Below, piece after piece: positions 46,055 to 55,620 of a stretch of 64,000 nucleotides of DNA. The stretch is from Hyphomicrobiales bacterium (GTDB taxonomy: Bacteria; Pseudomonadota; Alphaproteobacteria; Rhizobiales; Beijerinckiaceae): the NCBI GenBank assembly GCA_027484655.1, contig JAIXSM010000003.1, positions 1 to 64,000 on the forward strand, read 5' to 3'. The translations under genes were made by a program, and so were the position numbers. The notes below the pieces were generated by a model. The model saw only the letters and a program-made list of their open reading frames with translations. It ran no database searches and was not told where the DNA came from. Numbering within the stretch: the first letter of the stretch is position 1; the number at the start of each line of letters is the position of its first letter.

Positions 46055-47179
46055 ATGGCGAGCGGCGAGAACGTGCGGCGAATCGGGCGGGTGGACTGCC
46101 CCGGCGGCGGACAGGTTTGGGTTGAGGACAACATCCTCTACGTGGGCCACATGCGCGCCCCCAGCGGCACGAGCCTTTATGACGTCGCCGATCCCGCCAA
46201 CCCGCGCCTGCTTGCACGCATCGACATGCCGGAGGGGTGGCACTCCCACAAGGTGCGGGCGTCAAACGGGGTGATGATCGTCAACCACGAGACGAACGGC
46301 GCCGCGTCAACAGAGGGCTTTTCCGGCGGCCTCACCATCTATGACGTGACGCGGCCCTCGACGCCCAAACTCATCACCAAGTGGGAAACCGGCGGCGCCG
46401 GCGTTCACCGCTACGACTTCGACGGGCGCTATGCATACGTGTCCGCCACTGCAGAGGGTTACGTCGGCTACATCGTCGTGATTCTCGACCTCGCCGATCC
46501 AGCGCGGCCGCAGGAGGTCTCGCGCTGGTGGATTCCCGGCCAGTGGCGCGCTGGCGGCGAGGATTACCCGTGGGGCGATTTCGTGGAGCCCAAGTGCCAC
46601 CACCCGCTGCGATTCGGCGACCGGCTTTTCGTGAGCTACTGGCACCACGGATTCTACATCCTGGACATCTCCGACCTCACGAAACCCCGCATGGTGGGCC
46701 ACGACAGACGCAGCCCCGCCTTCCCTCACCCCACCCACACCTGCCTGCGGATGCCCGGCAAGTTGAAGGGCCGCGACATTATGGTGGTGGCGGATGAGGA
46801 CGTGGCGCAGATCCGCCCGTCCGCGCCCGCGTTCGCGTGGGTGTACGACATCAGCGTGGAAAGCCTGCCCACGCCCATCGCCACCATCAACGTGCCGGGC
46901 CTCGACGTTGACGGCGCGACGCAGCCGAAGATGACGGGCTGCCATCAACCCTCCGAGCGCTTCAACGGCACGGTGATCCCGTTCGCGTGGTTTGCCCAGG
47001 GGCTGCAGGTGTTCGATGTGGCCGATCCCTTCGCGCCCAAGCGCGTGGCCCACTACCTGCCCGACCCGGCGCCGGGCCACGAGCGCGCATCCTCCAATGA
47101 CGTGACCATCGACTCTCGGGGGCTGGTGTACCTGATCGACCGCATCCGCGGCGTGGAGATTTTGGAGCTGCGAGTTTAG
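46055..47179 (+). CDS. LVIVD-repeat beta-propeller-like protein
   Basis: 374 residues made of repeated blade motifs with a strand ending in a D(V/I)(A/S)DP/DLxxP turn: LYDVADPANPRLLARI, IYDVTRPSTPKLITKW, ILDLADPARPQEV, ILDISDLTKPRMV, VFDVADPFAPKRV. Typical of LVIVD propellers. Several His-rich segments (WHSHK, KCHHP, WHHGFY, HPTHTC) could bind metal. No signal peptide. RBS GGGAGG at the ATG. Function unknown. Confidence 0.8.
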   Translation: MASGENVRRIGRVDCPGGGQVWVEDNILYVGHMRAPSGTSLYDVADPANPRLLARIDMPEGWHSHKVRASNGVMIVNHETNGAASTEGFSGGLTIYDVTRPSTPKLITKWETGGAGVHRYDFDGRYAYVSATAEGYVGYIVVILDLADPARPQEVSRWWIPGQWRAGGEDYPWGDFVEPKCHHPLRFGDRLFVSYWHHGFYILDISDLTKPRMVGHDRRSPAFPHPTHTCLRMPGKLKGRDIMVVADEDVAQIRPSAPAFAWVYDISVESLPTPIATINVPGLDVDGATQPKMTGCHQPSERFNGTVIPFAWFAQGLQVFDVADPFAPKRVAHYLPDPAPGHERASSNDVTIDSRGLVYLIDRIRGVEILELRV

Positions 47180-47202
47180 GGAGCGCGCGCTGGACCGCGC
47201 GC

Positions 47203-47498
47203 CCTCGCGGGCATGTAAATAGCGATAAGCCCCCTCCCGGTTTGCTTCGCAAACCACCCTCCCCCGCTTGCGCGGGAGAGGGAGTCGCGCCTGCTGTTTT
47301 GCGCTTAATTACACAGGTTCAATCTAGCGAGATTGGCTTCCCTCTCCCGCTTGCGGGGGAGGGTCGGCGCCGGATGGCGCCGGGGTGGGGGCAGCCCCCA
47401 CATGGATCGCGCGCATTTGCGGATGCAGTGGAGAGTAAGTGCGCCACTCTCCGCAGCGTCATGGCCGGACTTGATCCGGCCACCCAACCGAGCGGCGA
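47203..47498. repeat. Left mosaic repeat block (order A-C-B)
   Basis: Segment A (47203-47234, CCTCGCGGGCATGTAAATAG...), segment C (~47236-47386, from CCCGGTTTGCTTCGCAAACC through TTAATTACACAGGTTCAAT to GGCGCCGGATGGCGCC), segment B (~47396-47497, from ACATGGATCGCGCGC to GTCATGGCCGGACTTGATCC). All three recur to the right of the orphan gene in order A-B...C. No gene lies in this 338-base spacer. Confidence 0.9.
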
Positions 47499-47517
47499 AA
47501 TGACGGTCTGCTCTGAG

Positions 47518-48420
47518 TCACGGATCGCCTTGTTCCATTAACATTCGCGCCCATGGCGCACGACAAATTCGGAGAGGGAGACGGTCTTTGAGCACCATGC
47601 ACTTCCGCAGAATATCCATTTGGACCTCGTTGATCTCGAGATTCCCAAATTCCGGAAACCGGTCCTCAATCTCGACGGCCATATCGTAGAGGTAAGTATC
47701 GTCGTACTTCCTCTCACTCATGACCCGTCGCGTCTCGTCAGGATCATCGCACTCAAATTGATAATGCCAAAGCGTCTGCCAAACGAGGTCGGGGCGTTTC
47801 AACCAGATGAACTTGATGGCAGCAGCGCGCAAGGCATCGTTGCTGCCGGGCAGAGGAGAGATGTCAAGATCAGGTGGGGGTGGGGCCGTAGGGCAGATCG
47901 GAAGCAAAGCCGAGTAGAAATGTGAGCGGACTGGCAGCATCCAGCATACTGCCGTTTCGACCTCTTCCAGCCACAATTCATATCCCGCGAAAGGGGGTAT
48001 CTCCCGGCCCTGAAAAAACACAGTCGCGTCCGCTTCATGAGCCGAGGTTGAGATGGAGACATCTGCGCCTCTCCCGCCCTTGATAACGTCAGATCTAAAT
48101 TGGTCTCGCAATTGCCTTGGTGCCGAGGTGGGAATGTAAGCCACCTTCCCACGCACTACGAAGTCACGAATAGCGGCTCCTGTTGGGGATGAGGGCCGAG
48201 CTACCTCGTAATAGACCTGATCCGTGATCCGAACGTCAAAGTGCGCACACAATTTCGTGAACAAGCTAACAGCGTCGAAATGGTTATCCTTAAAGATATC
48301 AAACATCATATCACTACCGATGATGAGGTTGCACTTATCGCCAGGGGGAAACATCGTGCGCGCCAACTTATCGATTGGGATAAGAAAGCTAATGAACTCG
48401 TCGATCTTTCTGAAGAACAT
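47518..48420 (-). CDS. Orphan protein of unknown function, AT-richer than its surroundings
   Basis: 300 residues, ATG start with only a weak GGAAA upstream. No recognised family. An early hydrophobic strand with acidic residues (NLIIGSDMMFDIFKD) followed by RITDQVYYEVAR faintly suggests a PIN-like nuclease fold, but the acidic set is not clear. Trp/Cys-rich middle (WLEEVETAVCWMLP, IKFIWLKRPDLVWQTLW). Codon use and base composition differ from the GC-rich neighbours, and matching repeat blocks lie on both sides, pointing to horizontal acquisition. It may be part of a defence or toxin cargo, but nothing proves this. Confidence 0.65.
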   Translation of the reverse strand: MFFRKIDEFISFLIPIDKLARTMFPPGDKCNLIIGSDMMFDIFKDNHFDAVSLFTKLCAHFDVRITDQVYYEVARPSSPTGAAIRDFVVRGKVAYIPTSAPRQLRDQFRSDVIKGGRGADVSISTSAHEADATVFFQGREIPPFAGYELWLEEVETAVCWMLPVRSHFYSALLPICPTAPPPPDLDISPLPGSNDALRAAAIKFIWLKRPDLVWQTLWHYQFECDDPDETRRVMSERKYDDTYLYDMAVEIEDRFPEFGNLEINEVQMDILRKCMVLKDRLPLRICRAPWARMLMEQGDP

Positions 48421-48710
48421 GAGAAATTCATTTCCGCAAATGAAGAATGATGATGAGGTTAGGGCTAATTCATTCAGAATTGGTTAGCCCACCTTGTGCT
48501 CTGCTTGGAGGGGGCCGCAAAGTAGATCAGTCCTTCTCGATCGGGTCGCAGCGTCAGGGCAACGAACGCACTAAAGGCGCATTGCATCCACGACAGGCAA
48601 ACGCTCCGGCCCTGCGGCCTGTCGTGGATTCCGGCCGTCGCCGGAATGACGGAAAGGTGGGCGCCCAACTGTACCGCGCGCCACATCCCCGGACGCGGAG
48701 CGGTCCGGGG

Positions 48711-49096
48711 CCTCGCGGGCATGTAAATAGCGATAAGCCCCCACATGGATCGCGCGCATTTGCGGATGCAGTGGAGAGTAAGTGCGCCACTCTCCGCAGC
48801 GTCATGGCCGGACTTGATCCGGCCACCCAACCGAGCGGCGGAGAGACTGGATCCGCGGGTCAGGCCCGCGGATGACGGAAAGGTGGGCGCCTGCTGGACC
48901 GCGCGCCTACAACTAAGTATCAAGCAGAGATAAGCCCCCACCCGGTTTGCTTCGCAAACCACCCTCCCCCGCCTACGCGGGAGAGGGAGTCGCGCCCGCT
49001 GTTTTGCGCTTAATTACACAGGTTCAATCCAGCGAGATTGGCTTCCCTCTCCCGCTTGCGGGGGAGAGTCGGCGCCGGATGGCGCCGGGGAGGGGG
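48711..49096. repeat. Right mosaic repeat block (order A-B-C)
   Basis: Segment A (48711-48742) is joined directly to B (48739-48840); C follows at 48931-49095, separated by a GATCCGCGGGTCAGGCCCGCGGATGACGG palindrome (48850-48880). Upstream at 48604-48646 lies a CCTGTCGTGGATTCCGGCCG...GGAATGACGG element of the family also seen at 11.9 and 38.9 kb. The 694-base spacer before guaA holds no gene I can support. Confidence 0.9.
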
Positions 49097-49114
49097 CGGC
49101 GCGCGGTCCAAACC

Positions 49115-50722
49115 TCACTCCCACTCAATCGTGCCGGGGGGCTTGCTCGTCACGTCGTAAACAACGCGGTTGATGCCCTTAACCTCGTTGATGATGCGGG
49201 TCGCAGCGCGGCCGAGGATGTTCATGTCGAAGGGGAAGAAGTCCGCCGTCATGCCGTCAACGCTGGTAACCGCGCGCAGGGCGCACACATGGTCATACGT
49301 GCGCCCGTCGCCCATCACGCCCACCGTGCGCACCGGCAGCAGCACCGCGAACGCCTGCCAGATGTCATCGTAGAGACCCGCCTTGCGGATCTCGTCGAGA
49401 TAGATGAGGTCGGCCTTGCGCAGGATGTCGAGCTTTTCGCGGCTGATCGCGCCGGGAATGCGGATGGCGAGCCCCGGCCCGGGGAACGGATGACGACCCA
49501 CGAACGCCTCCGGCAGACCGAGTTCGCGCCCCAGCGCGCGCACCTCGTCCTTGAACAGTTCGCGCAGCGGCTCCACGAGCTTCATGTTCATGCGCTCAGG
49601 CAGTCCACCCACGTTGTGGTGGCTCTTGATGGTGACGGACGGCCCGCCCGTGAACGACACGCTCTCGATGACGTCCGGGTACAACGTGCCCTGCGCCAGA
49701 AATTCTGGCGCTCCCTTTCCATCGGAGGCGATCTTCTTCGCCTCCGCCTCGAACACATCGATAAACAGCTTGCCGATGGTCTTGCGCTTGGTCTCGGGGT
49801 CGCTCACGCCCTCAAGCGCGCCGATAAACATCTCGCTTGCGTCCACGTGCACAAGCGGAATGTTGTAGTGGTCGCGGAACAGGCCCACCACCTGCTCGGC
49901 CTCGCCCATGCGCATGAGGCCATGATCCACGAACACGCAGGTGAGCCGGTCGCCAATCGCTTCATGAATGAGCACAGCGGCCACAGCTGAATCGACGCCG
50001 CCGGAGAGGCCGCACAGCACGCGCCCCTGCCCCACCTGCTTGCGAATGGCGGCGATGGCCTCGCCCCGGAAGGCGGCCATGGTCCAGTCGTTGCGCAGGC
50101 CTGCGACCTTGTGCACGAAGTTGGAGATGAGCTTCGCGCCATCCGGCGTGTGCACAACCTCGGGGTGGAACATGGTGGTGTAGATGCGGCGCGCCTCGTC
50201 GGTGGCGATGGCGAAAGGCGCGTTCTCGCTGAACGCCTTCACGGTGAAGCCTTCGGGCAGCTTCGTCACGCGGTCGCCGTGGCTCATCCACACGGGATAG
50301 CGCTTGCCGACCTCCCACAGGCCGTCGAAGAGCGCGCTCATCTCCTTGATCTCGATGTCGGCGCGGCCGAACTCCGCCGCGTGGCCGCCCTCCACCGCGC
50401 CGCCAAGCTGCACGGCGGTCGTCTGCTGGCCGTAGCAGATGGAGAGGATCGGCAGGCCGGCGTCAAAAATCGCCTGTGGCGCGCGCGGCGAGCCTTCGGC
50501 GGTCACGGAGGCCGGGCCGCCCGAGAGGATCACGGCCTTGGGCTTCAACTCGTCAAACGCCTTCTGGGCGGACTGGAACGGCGCGATCTCGCAATAGACG
50601 CCGGCCTCGCGCACGCGGCGCGCGATGAGCTGAGTCACCTGCGAACCGAAGTCCACGATGAGCACCTTGTCATGGTGGCTGACGATGTCGGCGTGGGCGG
50701 CGGTGCTGATGGCGTCAGTCAT
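49115..50722 (-). CDS. guaA: GMP synthase (glutamine-hydrolysing)
   Basis: 535 residues. N-terminal class I glutamine amidotransferase with nucleophile Cys in [10 protein letters not shown] and His/Glu in FHPEVVHT; PPi-binding loop [12 protein letters not shown]-terminal dimerisation domain with [10 protein letters not shown] and the final KPPGTIEWE. It converts XMP to GMP. rsmB lies upstream on the same strand, as in other Rhizobiales. Confidence 0.97.
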   Translation of the reverse strand: MTDAISTAAHADIVSHHDKVLIVDFGSQVTQLIARRVREAGVYCEIAPFQSAQKAFDELKPKAVILSGGPASVTAEGSPRAPQAIFDAGLPILSICYGQQTTAVQLGGAVEGGHAAEFGRADIEIKEMSALFDGLWEVGKRYPVWMSHGDRVTKLPEGFTVKAFSENAPFAIATDEARRIYTTMFHPEVVHTPDGAKLISNFVHKVAGLRNDWTMAAFRGEAIAAIRKQVGQGRVLCGLSGGVDSAVAAVLIHEAIGDRLTCVFVDHGLMRMGEAEQVVGLFRDHYNIPLVHVDASEMFIGALEGVSDPETKRKTIGKLFIDVFEAEAKKIASDGKGAPEFLAQGTLYPDVIESVSFTGGPSVTIKSHHNVGGLPERMNMKLVEPLRELFKDEVRALGRELGLPEAFVGRHPFPGPGLAIRIPGAISREKLDILRKADLIYLDEIRKAGLYDDIWQAFAVLLPVRTVGVMGDGRTYDHVCALRAVTSVDGMTADFFPFDMNILGRAATRIINEVKGINRVVYDVTSKPPGTIEWE

Positions 50723-50910
50723 GGTGCGGCCGGGTCTCGAAAATGGGCGTTGTGGGCCGGATTAGGCCATGGCGCCCCGCCGCGCAATGGCGCCCCGGCG
50801 CAAACGGACGGGTGAACGGGGTCATTCAAATGCGAGCGACCGGTTTGAGCCGGGCGAAACGCGGCCTCGATATGGTTGCGCTCATGCCGATCTGGCGCAG
50901 GAGTTCACCC

Positions 50911-51105
50911 ATGCTCGAAAGAATACGCGCGGGGCATTTCGCCACCCTGTTTTCCGAAGGCCCGGAGCCGGATGAAGCCCCGCTCCCGGCCAAACCGCCG
51001 CCCGCCCCCGAGGGGCTGGTAGAGCGCGCCCGTCGCCTCTCGGGCCTGCTGGCGCGCAGGGCGCCGCGGGCGCCGCTTCAGGCGCGCGAAAGCGCGGCCA
51101 CGTAA
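50911..51105 (+). CDS. Small hypothetical protein
   Basis: 64 residues: amphipathic N-terminal segment (MLERIRAGHFATLFSEG), a Pro/Ala linker and a basic C-terminal helix. AGGAG lies seven bases before the ATG, the main reason to list it. It runs convergently into the last 28 bases of the RsmB gene. Possibly spurious; no family recognised. The rest of the 355-base spacer is featureless. Confidence 0.4.
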   Translation: MLERIRAGHFATLFSEGPEPDEAPLPAKPPPAPEGLVERARRLSGLLARRAPRAPLQARESAAT

Positions 51106-52370
51106 AAACCGTCGGTGTCGGTGGTCGCCGGCGACAGGCGCAAGCCCGGCCCCAGCGTGGAAACGCGCTCGGCAAGCGCCGGGACGTCCGCCTTGCGGGC
51201 AAGGTGCGCCATGTCGAGGGGCAGAAAATTCCCGTGGGCGGCGAGGAAGGCCTCAACGCGCGCCTCGTTCTCCACCCGCAGAACCGAACAGGTGACATAG
51301 ACGATGCGCCCGCCCGGCTTCACGAACCGGGCCGCTTGCGCGAGTACGGCGTTTTGCTCGTTCACCCGCTGCTCGATGGCGCCGGGGCGCACGCGCCACT
51401 TCGCGTCCGGGTTGCGCCGCCACGTGCCGGCGCCTGTGCAGGGCGCGTCCACGAGCACGAGATCGCAGGCGCCCTCTAGGTCGCCCAGCACGTCCTGCTG
51501 GCCCTTGGGCGAGCGCACCTGCACGTTGCGAACGCCCGCCCGGTCCAGCCGGTCCCAGATCGGCGCCAGACGCCGCCCGTCGCGGTCGGTGGCGTAGATC
51601 TGGCCCTTGTTCTCCATCATGGCGGCCAGCGCGAGGGATTTGCCGCCCCCGCCAGCGCAGAGATCAAGCACCTGCTGGCTGGCGTCGGCGCCGGTGAGGA
51701 GCGCGGCAAGCTGCGAGCCCTCGTCCTGCACCTCCACAAACCCGCGCGCGTACGCGGCTTCCGCGGACAGCGCGGGCTGGCGCCCGTCCACGCCCACAGG
51801 GATACGCACGCCCCACGGCGACAGCGCGGTAGGCTGCGCGCCAAGGTGGGCGAGTTCGGCGAGCGCCTCGTCGCGGGTCGTCTTGAGCAGGTTTGCGCGT
51901 AGATCGACGGGCGCCCGTGCGGAAAGCGCGGCGCCCTCTTCGGCGGCGCGCTCGCCCCAGGCTTCCGCCAGTTGATCAGCAAGCCACTCAGGATAGTCGC
52001 CGCGCACATGGGCGGGCGCGTCCGCGAGGCTTGGGCTGGCGAGGCGGGCCTGTTCGTCGGCGCTCAGCGGCGCCGGCGCATGGCGCTCCCCCGTGCACAA
52101 GGCGGCGATGTCGGAGGCGCTCATGCCGCGCGCGCGGACCAGGGCGCCGAGCACGTGGGCGCGGGGCTCGTCGGCGCCCATGATCCACCCTGCGGAGGAT
52201 TTGACGCGCAGGGCGTCCCAGACGATTCCGGCGATGGCGGCGCGGTCCTTGGAGCCTGCAAAGCGGTGGGTCTGGCCCCACTCTTTCAAGACGTCCGCTG
52301 CGGGACGACGCCGCGCGGCGATGTCGGCGATGATCTCAATCGCGGCGGCGATGCGGGCAGCGGGTGTCAT
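51078..52370 (-). CDS. RsmB/NOP family rRNA cytosine-5 methyltransferase
   Basis: 430 residues. N-terminal NusB-like helical region (residues ~1-90), then the SAM domain: DLCAGGGGKSLALA (motif I), VDAPCTGAGTWRRNPDAKW (motif IV with catalytic-cycle Cys) and TCSVLRVEN (motif VI with nucleophile Cys). It methylates cytosine in 16S rRNA. guaB, normally close on the other side, is 6 kb away here because of the hydratase operon. Confidence 0.93.
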   Translation of the reverse strand: MTPAARIAAAIEIIADIAARRRPAADVLKEWGQTHRFAGSKDRAAIAGIVWDALRVKSSAGWIMGADEPRAHVLGALVRARGMSASDIAALCTGERHAPAPLSADEQARLASPSLADAPAHVRGDYPEWLADQLAEAWGERAAEEGAALSARAPVDLRANLLKTTRDEALAELAHLGAQPTALSPWGVRIPVGVDGRQPALSAEAAYARGFVEVQDEGSQLAALLTGADASQQVLDLCAGGGGKSLALAAMMENKGQIYATDRDGRRLAPIWDRLDRAGVRNVQVRSPKGQQDVLGDLEGACDLVLVDAPCTGAGTWRRNPDAKWRVRPGAIEQRVNEQNAVLAQAARFVKPGGRIVYVTCSVLRVENEARVEAFLAAHGNFLPLDMAHLARKADVPALAERVSTLGPGLRLSPATTDTDGFYVAALSRA

Positions 52371-52463
52371 GGGATTTTCCGAACAGTCGCGCGGACAGGG
52401 CGCCGCAGCATGAGCCGCCTATTGCCGCCCTTCGCATTCAAAAGTCCAGAGGGGGCAATACGA

Positions 52464-52616
52464 TCAGCCCTCGCCGTCGCTCAGCCGGCCCAGCCCCCAG
52501 CATCCCACGCAGAGGGCGCCAAGCAGCAGGGAGATGACCCACGGGCCAAAAAATCCGGCGATGATCGTGACGAGGATGAAGCCGATCATCGCCATGTCAC
52601 CATACCCAGCAACCAT
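52464..52616 (-). CDS. 50-residue single-span membrane protein
   Basis: Short gene: ATG at 52616 with GGAG eight bases upstream, stop at 52464. The protein is almost wholly one or two hydrophobic helices (MIGFILVTIIAGFFGPWVIS, then LLLGALCVGCWGLG) with a short acidic tail. It follows the nitrile-hydratase alpha gene by 96 bases on the same strand and precedes rsmB. Unknown function; could be the last gene of the hydratase operon or an old neighbour of rsmB. Confidence 0.55.
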   Translation of the reverse strand: MVAGYGDMAMIGFILVTIIAGFFGPWVISLLLGALCVGCWGLGRLSDGEG

Positions 52617-52712
52617 GGCCCGCACTCCAAACGCCCTGCGCCACGCGCCTGCTGCGCGCTTGAGTAAAATTGCCGCGAGCAGGTGAACGGGCGGTTAAAT
52701 TTCAGGGCGCCG

Positions 52713-53399
52713 TCACAATATCGGCGGCTTGACTGTCGCCACCCCGATCATGGCGTCGCGGGTGATGAGGGCGGCCAGTTGCTCCTCGCTCATCCCCTCC
52801 GTTCCGGCCGGGCGTCGCGGAACGACCAGATAGCGCAGGTCAGCCGTGGAATCGCGTACGCGGATCTCGACGTCGTCGGGGACGCGAACGCCGAACTCCT
52901 CCAGCACGGCGCGCGGCTCGCGCACGATGCGAGCGCGATAAGCCTTGCTCTTGTACCAGGAAGGCGGCAGCCCCAGCAGCTCGCGCGGATAGCACGAGCA
53001 CAAGGTGCAAACGACGACGTTGTGCACCTTCTCGGTGTTTTCGAGCGCGATCAGGTGGGTTGTCGGCAAAGGATGGCCCAACTCGGCGGCGGCCGCGTTG
53101 GCCTCGGTCAGCAGCCGCTCGCGGTAGGCGGGATCCACCCAAGCGCGGGCGACGAGCTTTGCGCCGTTGCCGGGCGTGATCGAATCGCGCGCTTCGATGG
53201 CCGCGCGGACCTCATCCGCGGTGACGACGCCCTTCTCGATCAGCAGCTCCTTCAGGGCGACGCCGAGGATCTGGTAATACGAATGGACCTTGTCATCAGG
53301 CTGCGGCGGCGCGTGCTCGTGGTCATGATCATGATCATGATCGTGATCGTGATCGTGATCGTGATGATGATCGTGGTCGCCGTGCGCGTGCTGCGTCAT
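52713..53399 (-). CDS. Nitrile hydratase alpha subunit / thiocyanate hydrolase gamma-like, cobalt type, with His-rich N-terminus
   Basis: 228 residues. The metal site VCTLCSCYP at residues 130-137 (Cys131, Cys134, Cys136) is the cobalt-type claw-setting motif of nitrile hydratase alpha and thiocyanate hydrolase gamma. YRERLLTEANAAAAELG and YLVVPRRPAGTEGMSEEQL are family segments. The first 29 residues contain 14 His alternating mainly with Asp, an extension not part of the family core that could bind or store cobalt. The beta subunit is split and lies 4 kb upstream on the same strand, with a molybdenum hydroxylase and a Bug protein between. No separate cobalt-activator gene was seen. Confidence 0.9.
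   Translation of the reverse strand: MTQHAHGDHDHHHDHDHDHDHDHDHDHEHAPPQPDDKVHSYYQILGVALKELLIEKGVVTADEVRAAIEARDSITPGNGAKLVARAWVDPAYRERLLTEANAAAAELGHPLPTTHLIALENTEKVHNVVVCTLCSCYPRELLGLPPSWYKSKAYRARIVREPRAVLEEFGVRVPDDVEIRVRDSTADLRYLVVPRRPAGTEGMSEEQLAALITRDAMIGVATVKPPIL
53317..53377. repeat. Hexanucleotide repeat encoding the (His-Asp)n tract
   Basis: Tandem GATCAT/GATCGT units (on the plus strand) inside the hydratase alpha gene, specifying alternating His and Asp. Prone to slippage in six-base steps, which changes tract length without frameshift. Confidence 0.85.
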
Positions 53400-53457
53400 G
53401 CCCGTTTATCCTTTTTGATGGGCGGAGAGGCCGCGAGGCCCCTCCGCCGTTTGCACG

Positions 53458-55617
53458 TCAGGCCTTAAGGGTTTCGAGCACCCGCTCCGGCGTGAACGGC
53501 AGGTGCCGGATACGCTTGCCGGTGAGCCTGTAGAAGGCGTTGGCGATGGCGGCGCCGAGGAACGGATTGCCGATCTCGCCAAGGCCGGTGGGGCGCTGGT
53601 CGCTCTCGATGAAGGAAACCTCCATCACCTCGGGCAGGTCGGACATGCGCATGAGCGGATAGTCGTGGAAGTTGGACTGCTGCACCACGCCGTCCTTGAT
53701 GGTGATGCGCTCGTGCAGCAGGCCGGACAGGCCGTAAATGATGCCGCTTTCCACATTCGCCTTTGCCGGGCCAGGCGTGACAATGACGCCGCCATCGACC
53801 GAGATCCAGACCTTGTGGACCTTGATCTTGCCCGTCTCACGGTCGAGCGAGATCTCCACAACGCCGGCGCCAAGCGAGTTCGAGCGCTCGCTGAGCGAGA
53901 CGCCCAGCGCGCGGCCTGCCGGGCGTGGCGCGTTCCAGTCGCACATCTTGGCGACCTGCTCGAAGCAGCGACGCAGCTTCGGGATCGCCGCCATCCGCTC
54001 GATGCGGAACTGGATCGGATCCATCTTCGCCTCGACGGCCATCTCATCGACGAGGCTTTCAATGGCGAACACGTTGAACACGTGGCCAACGGCGCGCCAG
54101 TGCTTGAGCCGGATGCCGTGGGAGACGCCGCGCCGCTCGATGTCGAGGTTTGGCAAGTCGTAGTAGGGGATGCGGATACCGGTGTGCAGCAGCACGCCGC
54201 CGTCGCCAACGACGCAATGCTTCCACCCTGTGACCTTGCCCGTTGCGTCCTGCGCGGCCTCAAGACACTGGAACGCTGCGGGGCGGAACATGCCGAAGGC
54301 CATGTCCTCCTCACGCGTCCAGATCAGCTTCACAGGTCGCTTGACCTGCTTGGCGATAACGGCGCACTCGGCGGCGTAATCCCCAAGCGTACGGCGCCCG
54401 AAGCCGCCGCCCATGTAGCACTGATGCACAGTCACCGCCTGCGGAGGCAGACCCAGCGCCTTGGCGACCTCGTCGCGGGTGAAGTCAGGCGCCTGCGTGC
54501 CTTCCCAAACCTCCGCGCTCCCGCCGTCGTCCGCGATGCGCACAACGGCGTTCAGAGGCTCCATCTGGGCGTGATAGCCATAGTCAGCCCGATAGTCGGC
54601 CTTGAACTTCTTGGCGGCGGCGGTGAACGCCGCGTTGATGTCGCCCTTCTTTTCGATGCTGAAGACATTCGCCTTCGGATCGTTGTGAACCTTGACGTAG
54701 TTTTCGAGCGCCGCGTCGGAATCAAAGCTGCCGGCCGCGCCTGCGTCCCATTTTACGTTCAGTTTTTCGCTGGCCGCGCGCGCCTCAAGGAAACTCGCTG
54801 CGACGATAGCCACGCCATTCGACAGGCGCACGGTGTCGAGGACGCCCGGCAGCTTGCGGATCTCCGCGTCGTTCCATTCCACGGGCTTGCCGGTGTGGAC
54901 CGGCGCATGAATGGCGGTGGCGTACACCATGCCGGGCAGCTTCACGTCCATGGCGTAGATGGCGGAGCCGTTGACCTTCGCCGGCGTGTCGCGGCGCGCA
55001 ACGCCTCGCCCTATCATTCGCCACTGACTACGCGGCTTGAGTTCGCTTGCCTCCACCTTCGGCAGCGGATCGGGGATCGATCCTTTCGCGGCGATGTCGC
55101 CATAGGAGAGCTTCTGGCCGTTGGCCGGGTTGATGACGAAGCCCGGCTCGGTGCGCAGCGTCTTGGCGTCGGCGCCCCACTGCTGCGCGGCGTTCTGGAT
55201 GAGCACCTTGCGCACTTGCGCGCCGGCCATCCGCAGATCGTTGAAATAGAGCATGACCGCGCGGCTGCCGACGATGGACATGCCACGCTCGTTGTTGAAC
55301 GTGTAGCCGTAGACATCGCGATCCGCCGGCGCCATCTCGATGACGACCTTCGACCAGTCGGCGTCCATTTCCTCGGCGAGGATCATCGGCAGCGAGGTCT
55401 TGGAGCCCTGCCCCATTTCGGCGCCGGCGCTGTAGATCGTCACGACTCCGTCCGGCGCAATTCGCACCCAGGCGTTGATGGCGCGCGCGGCGCCCTGCGC
55501 ATGCGCGTCGGCGAACAGGCTTGCGCCGTCAGAGCCGATGGCGACGGCAAACGACATGCCGCCAAGGCCGGCGAGGAACCCACGACGGGACAGGTTGGAG
55601 CTTTCCAGCATGGTCAT
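53458..55617 (-). CDS. Molybdenum hydroxylase large subunit (isoquinoline 1-oxidoreductase beta type), Tat-exported
   Basis: 719 residues. Twin-arginine signal (SRRGFLAGLGGMSFAVAIG, cleaved near AHAQG), then the aldehyde oxidoreductase/xanthine dehydrogenase fold of the IorB class: GAEMGQGSKTSLPMILAEEM, MGGGFGRRTLGDYAAE (molybdopterin contact), and the late GLGEIGNPFLGAA with the catalytic Glu. Uses a Mo cofactor to hydroxylate a carbon next to a ring nitrogen or an aldehyde. Starts 3 bases after its 2Fe-2S partner (RBS AGGAGG). No FAD subunit, so electrons probably go to a cytochrome or quinone in the periplasm. Sits inside the hydratase operon. Confidence 0.92.
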   Translation of the reverse strand: MTMLESSNLSRRGFLAGLGGMSFAVAIGSDGASLFADAHAQGAARAINAWVRIAPDGVVTIYSAGAEMGQGSKTSLPMILAEEMDADWSKVVIEMAPADRDVYGYTFNNERGMSIVGSRAVMLYFNDLRMAGAQVRKVLIQNAAQQWGADAKTLRTEPGFVINPANGQKLSYGDIAAKGSIPDPLPKVEASELKPRSQWRMIGRGVARRDTPAKVNGSAIYAMDVKLPGMVYATAIHAPVHTGKPVEWNDAEIRKLPGVLDTVRLSNGVAIVAASFLEARAASEKLNVKWDAGAAGSFDSDAALENYVKVHNDPKANVFSIEKKGDINAAFTAAAKKFKADYRADYGYHAQMEPLNAVVRIADDGGSAEVWEGTQAPDFTRDEVAKALGLPPQAVTVHQCYMGGGFGRRTLGDYAAECAVIAKQVKRPVKLIWTREEDMAFGMFRPAAFQCLEAAQDATGKVTGWKHCVVGDGGVLLHTGIRIPYYDLPNLDIERRGVSHGIRLKHWRAVGHVFNVFAIESLVDEMAVEAKMDPIQFRIERMAAIPKLRRCFEQVAKMCDWNAPRPAGRALGVSLSERSNSLGAGVVEISLDRETGKIKVHKVWISVDGGVIVTPGPAKANVESGIIYGLSGLLHERITIKDGVVQQSNFHDYPLMRMSDLPEVMEVSFIESDQRPTGLGEIGNPFLGAAIANAFYRLTGKRIRHLPFTPERVLETLKA

Positions 55618-55620
55618 GGA

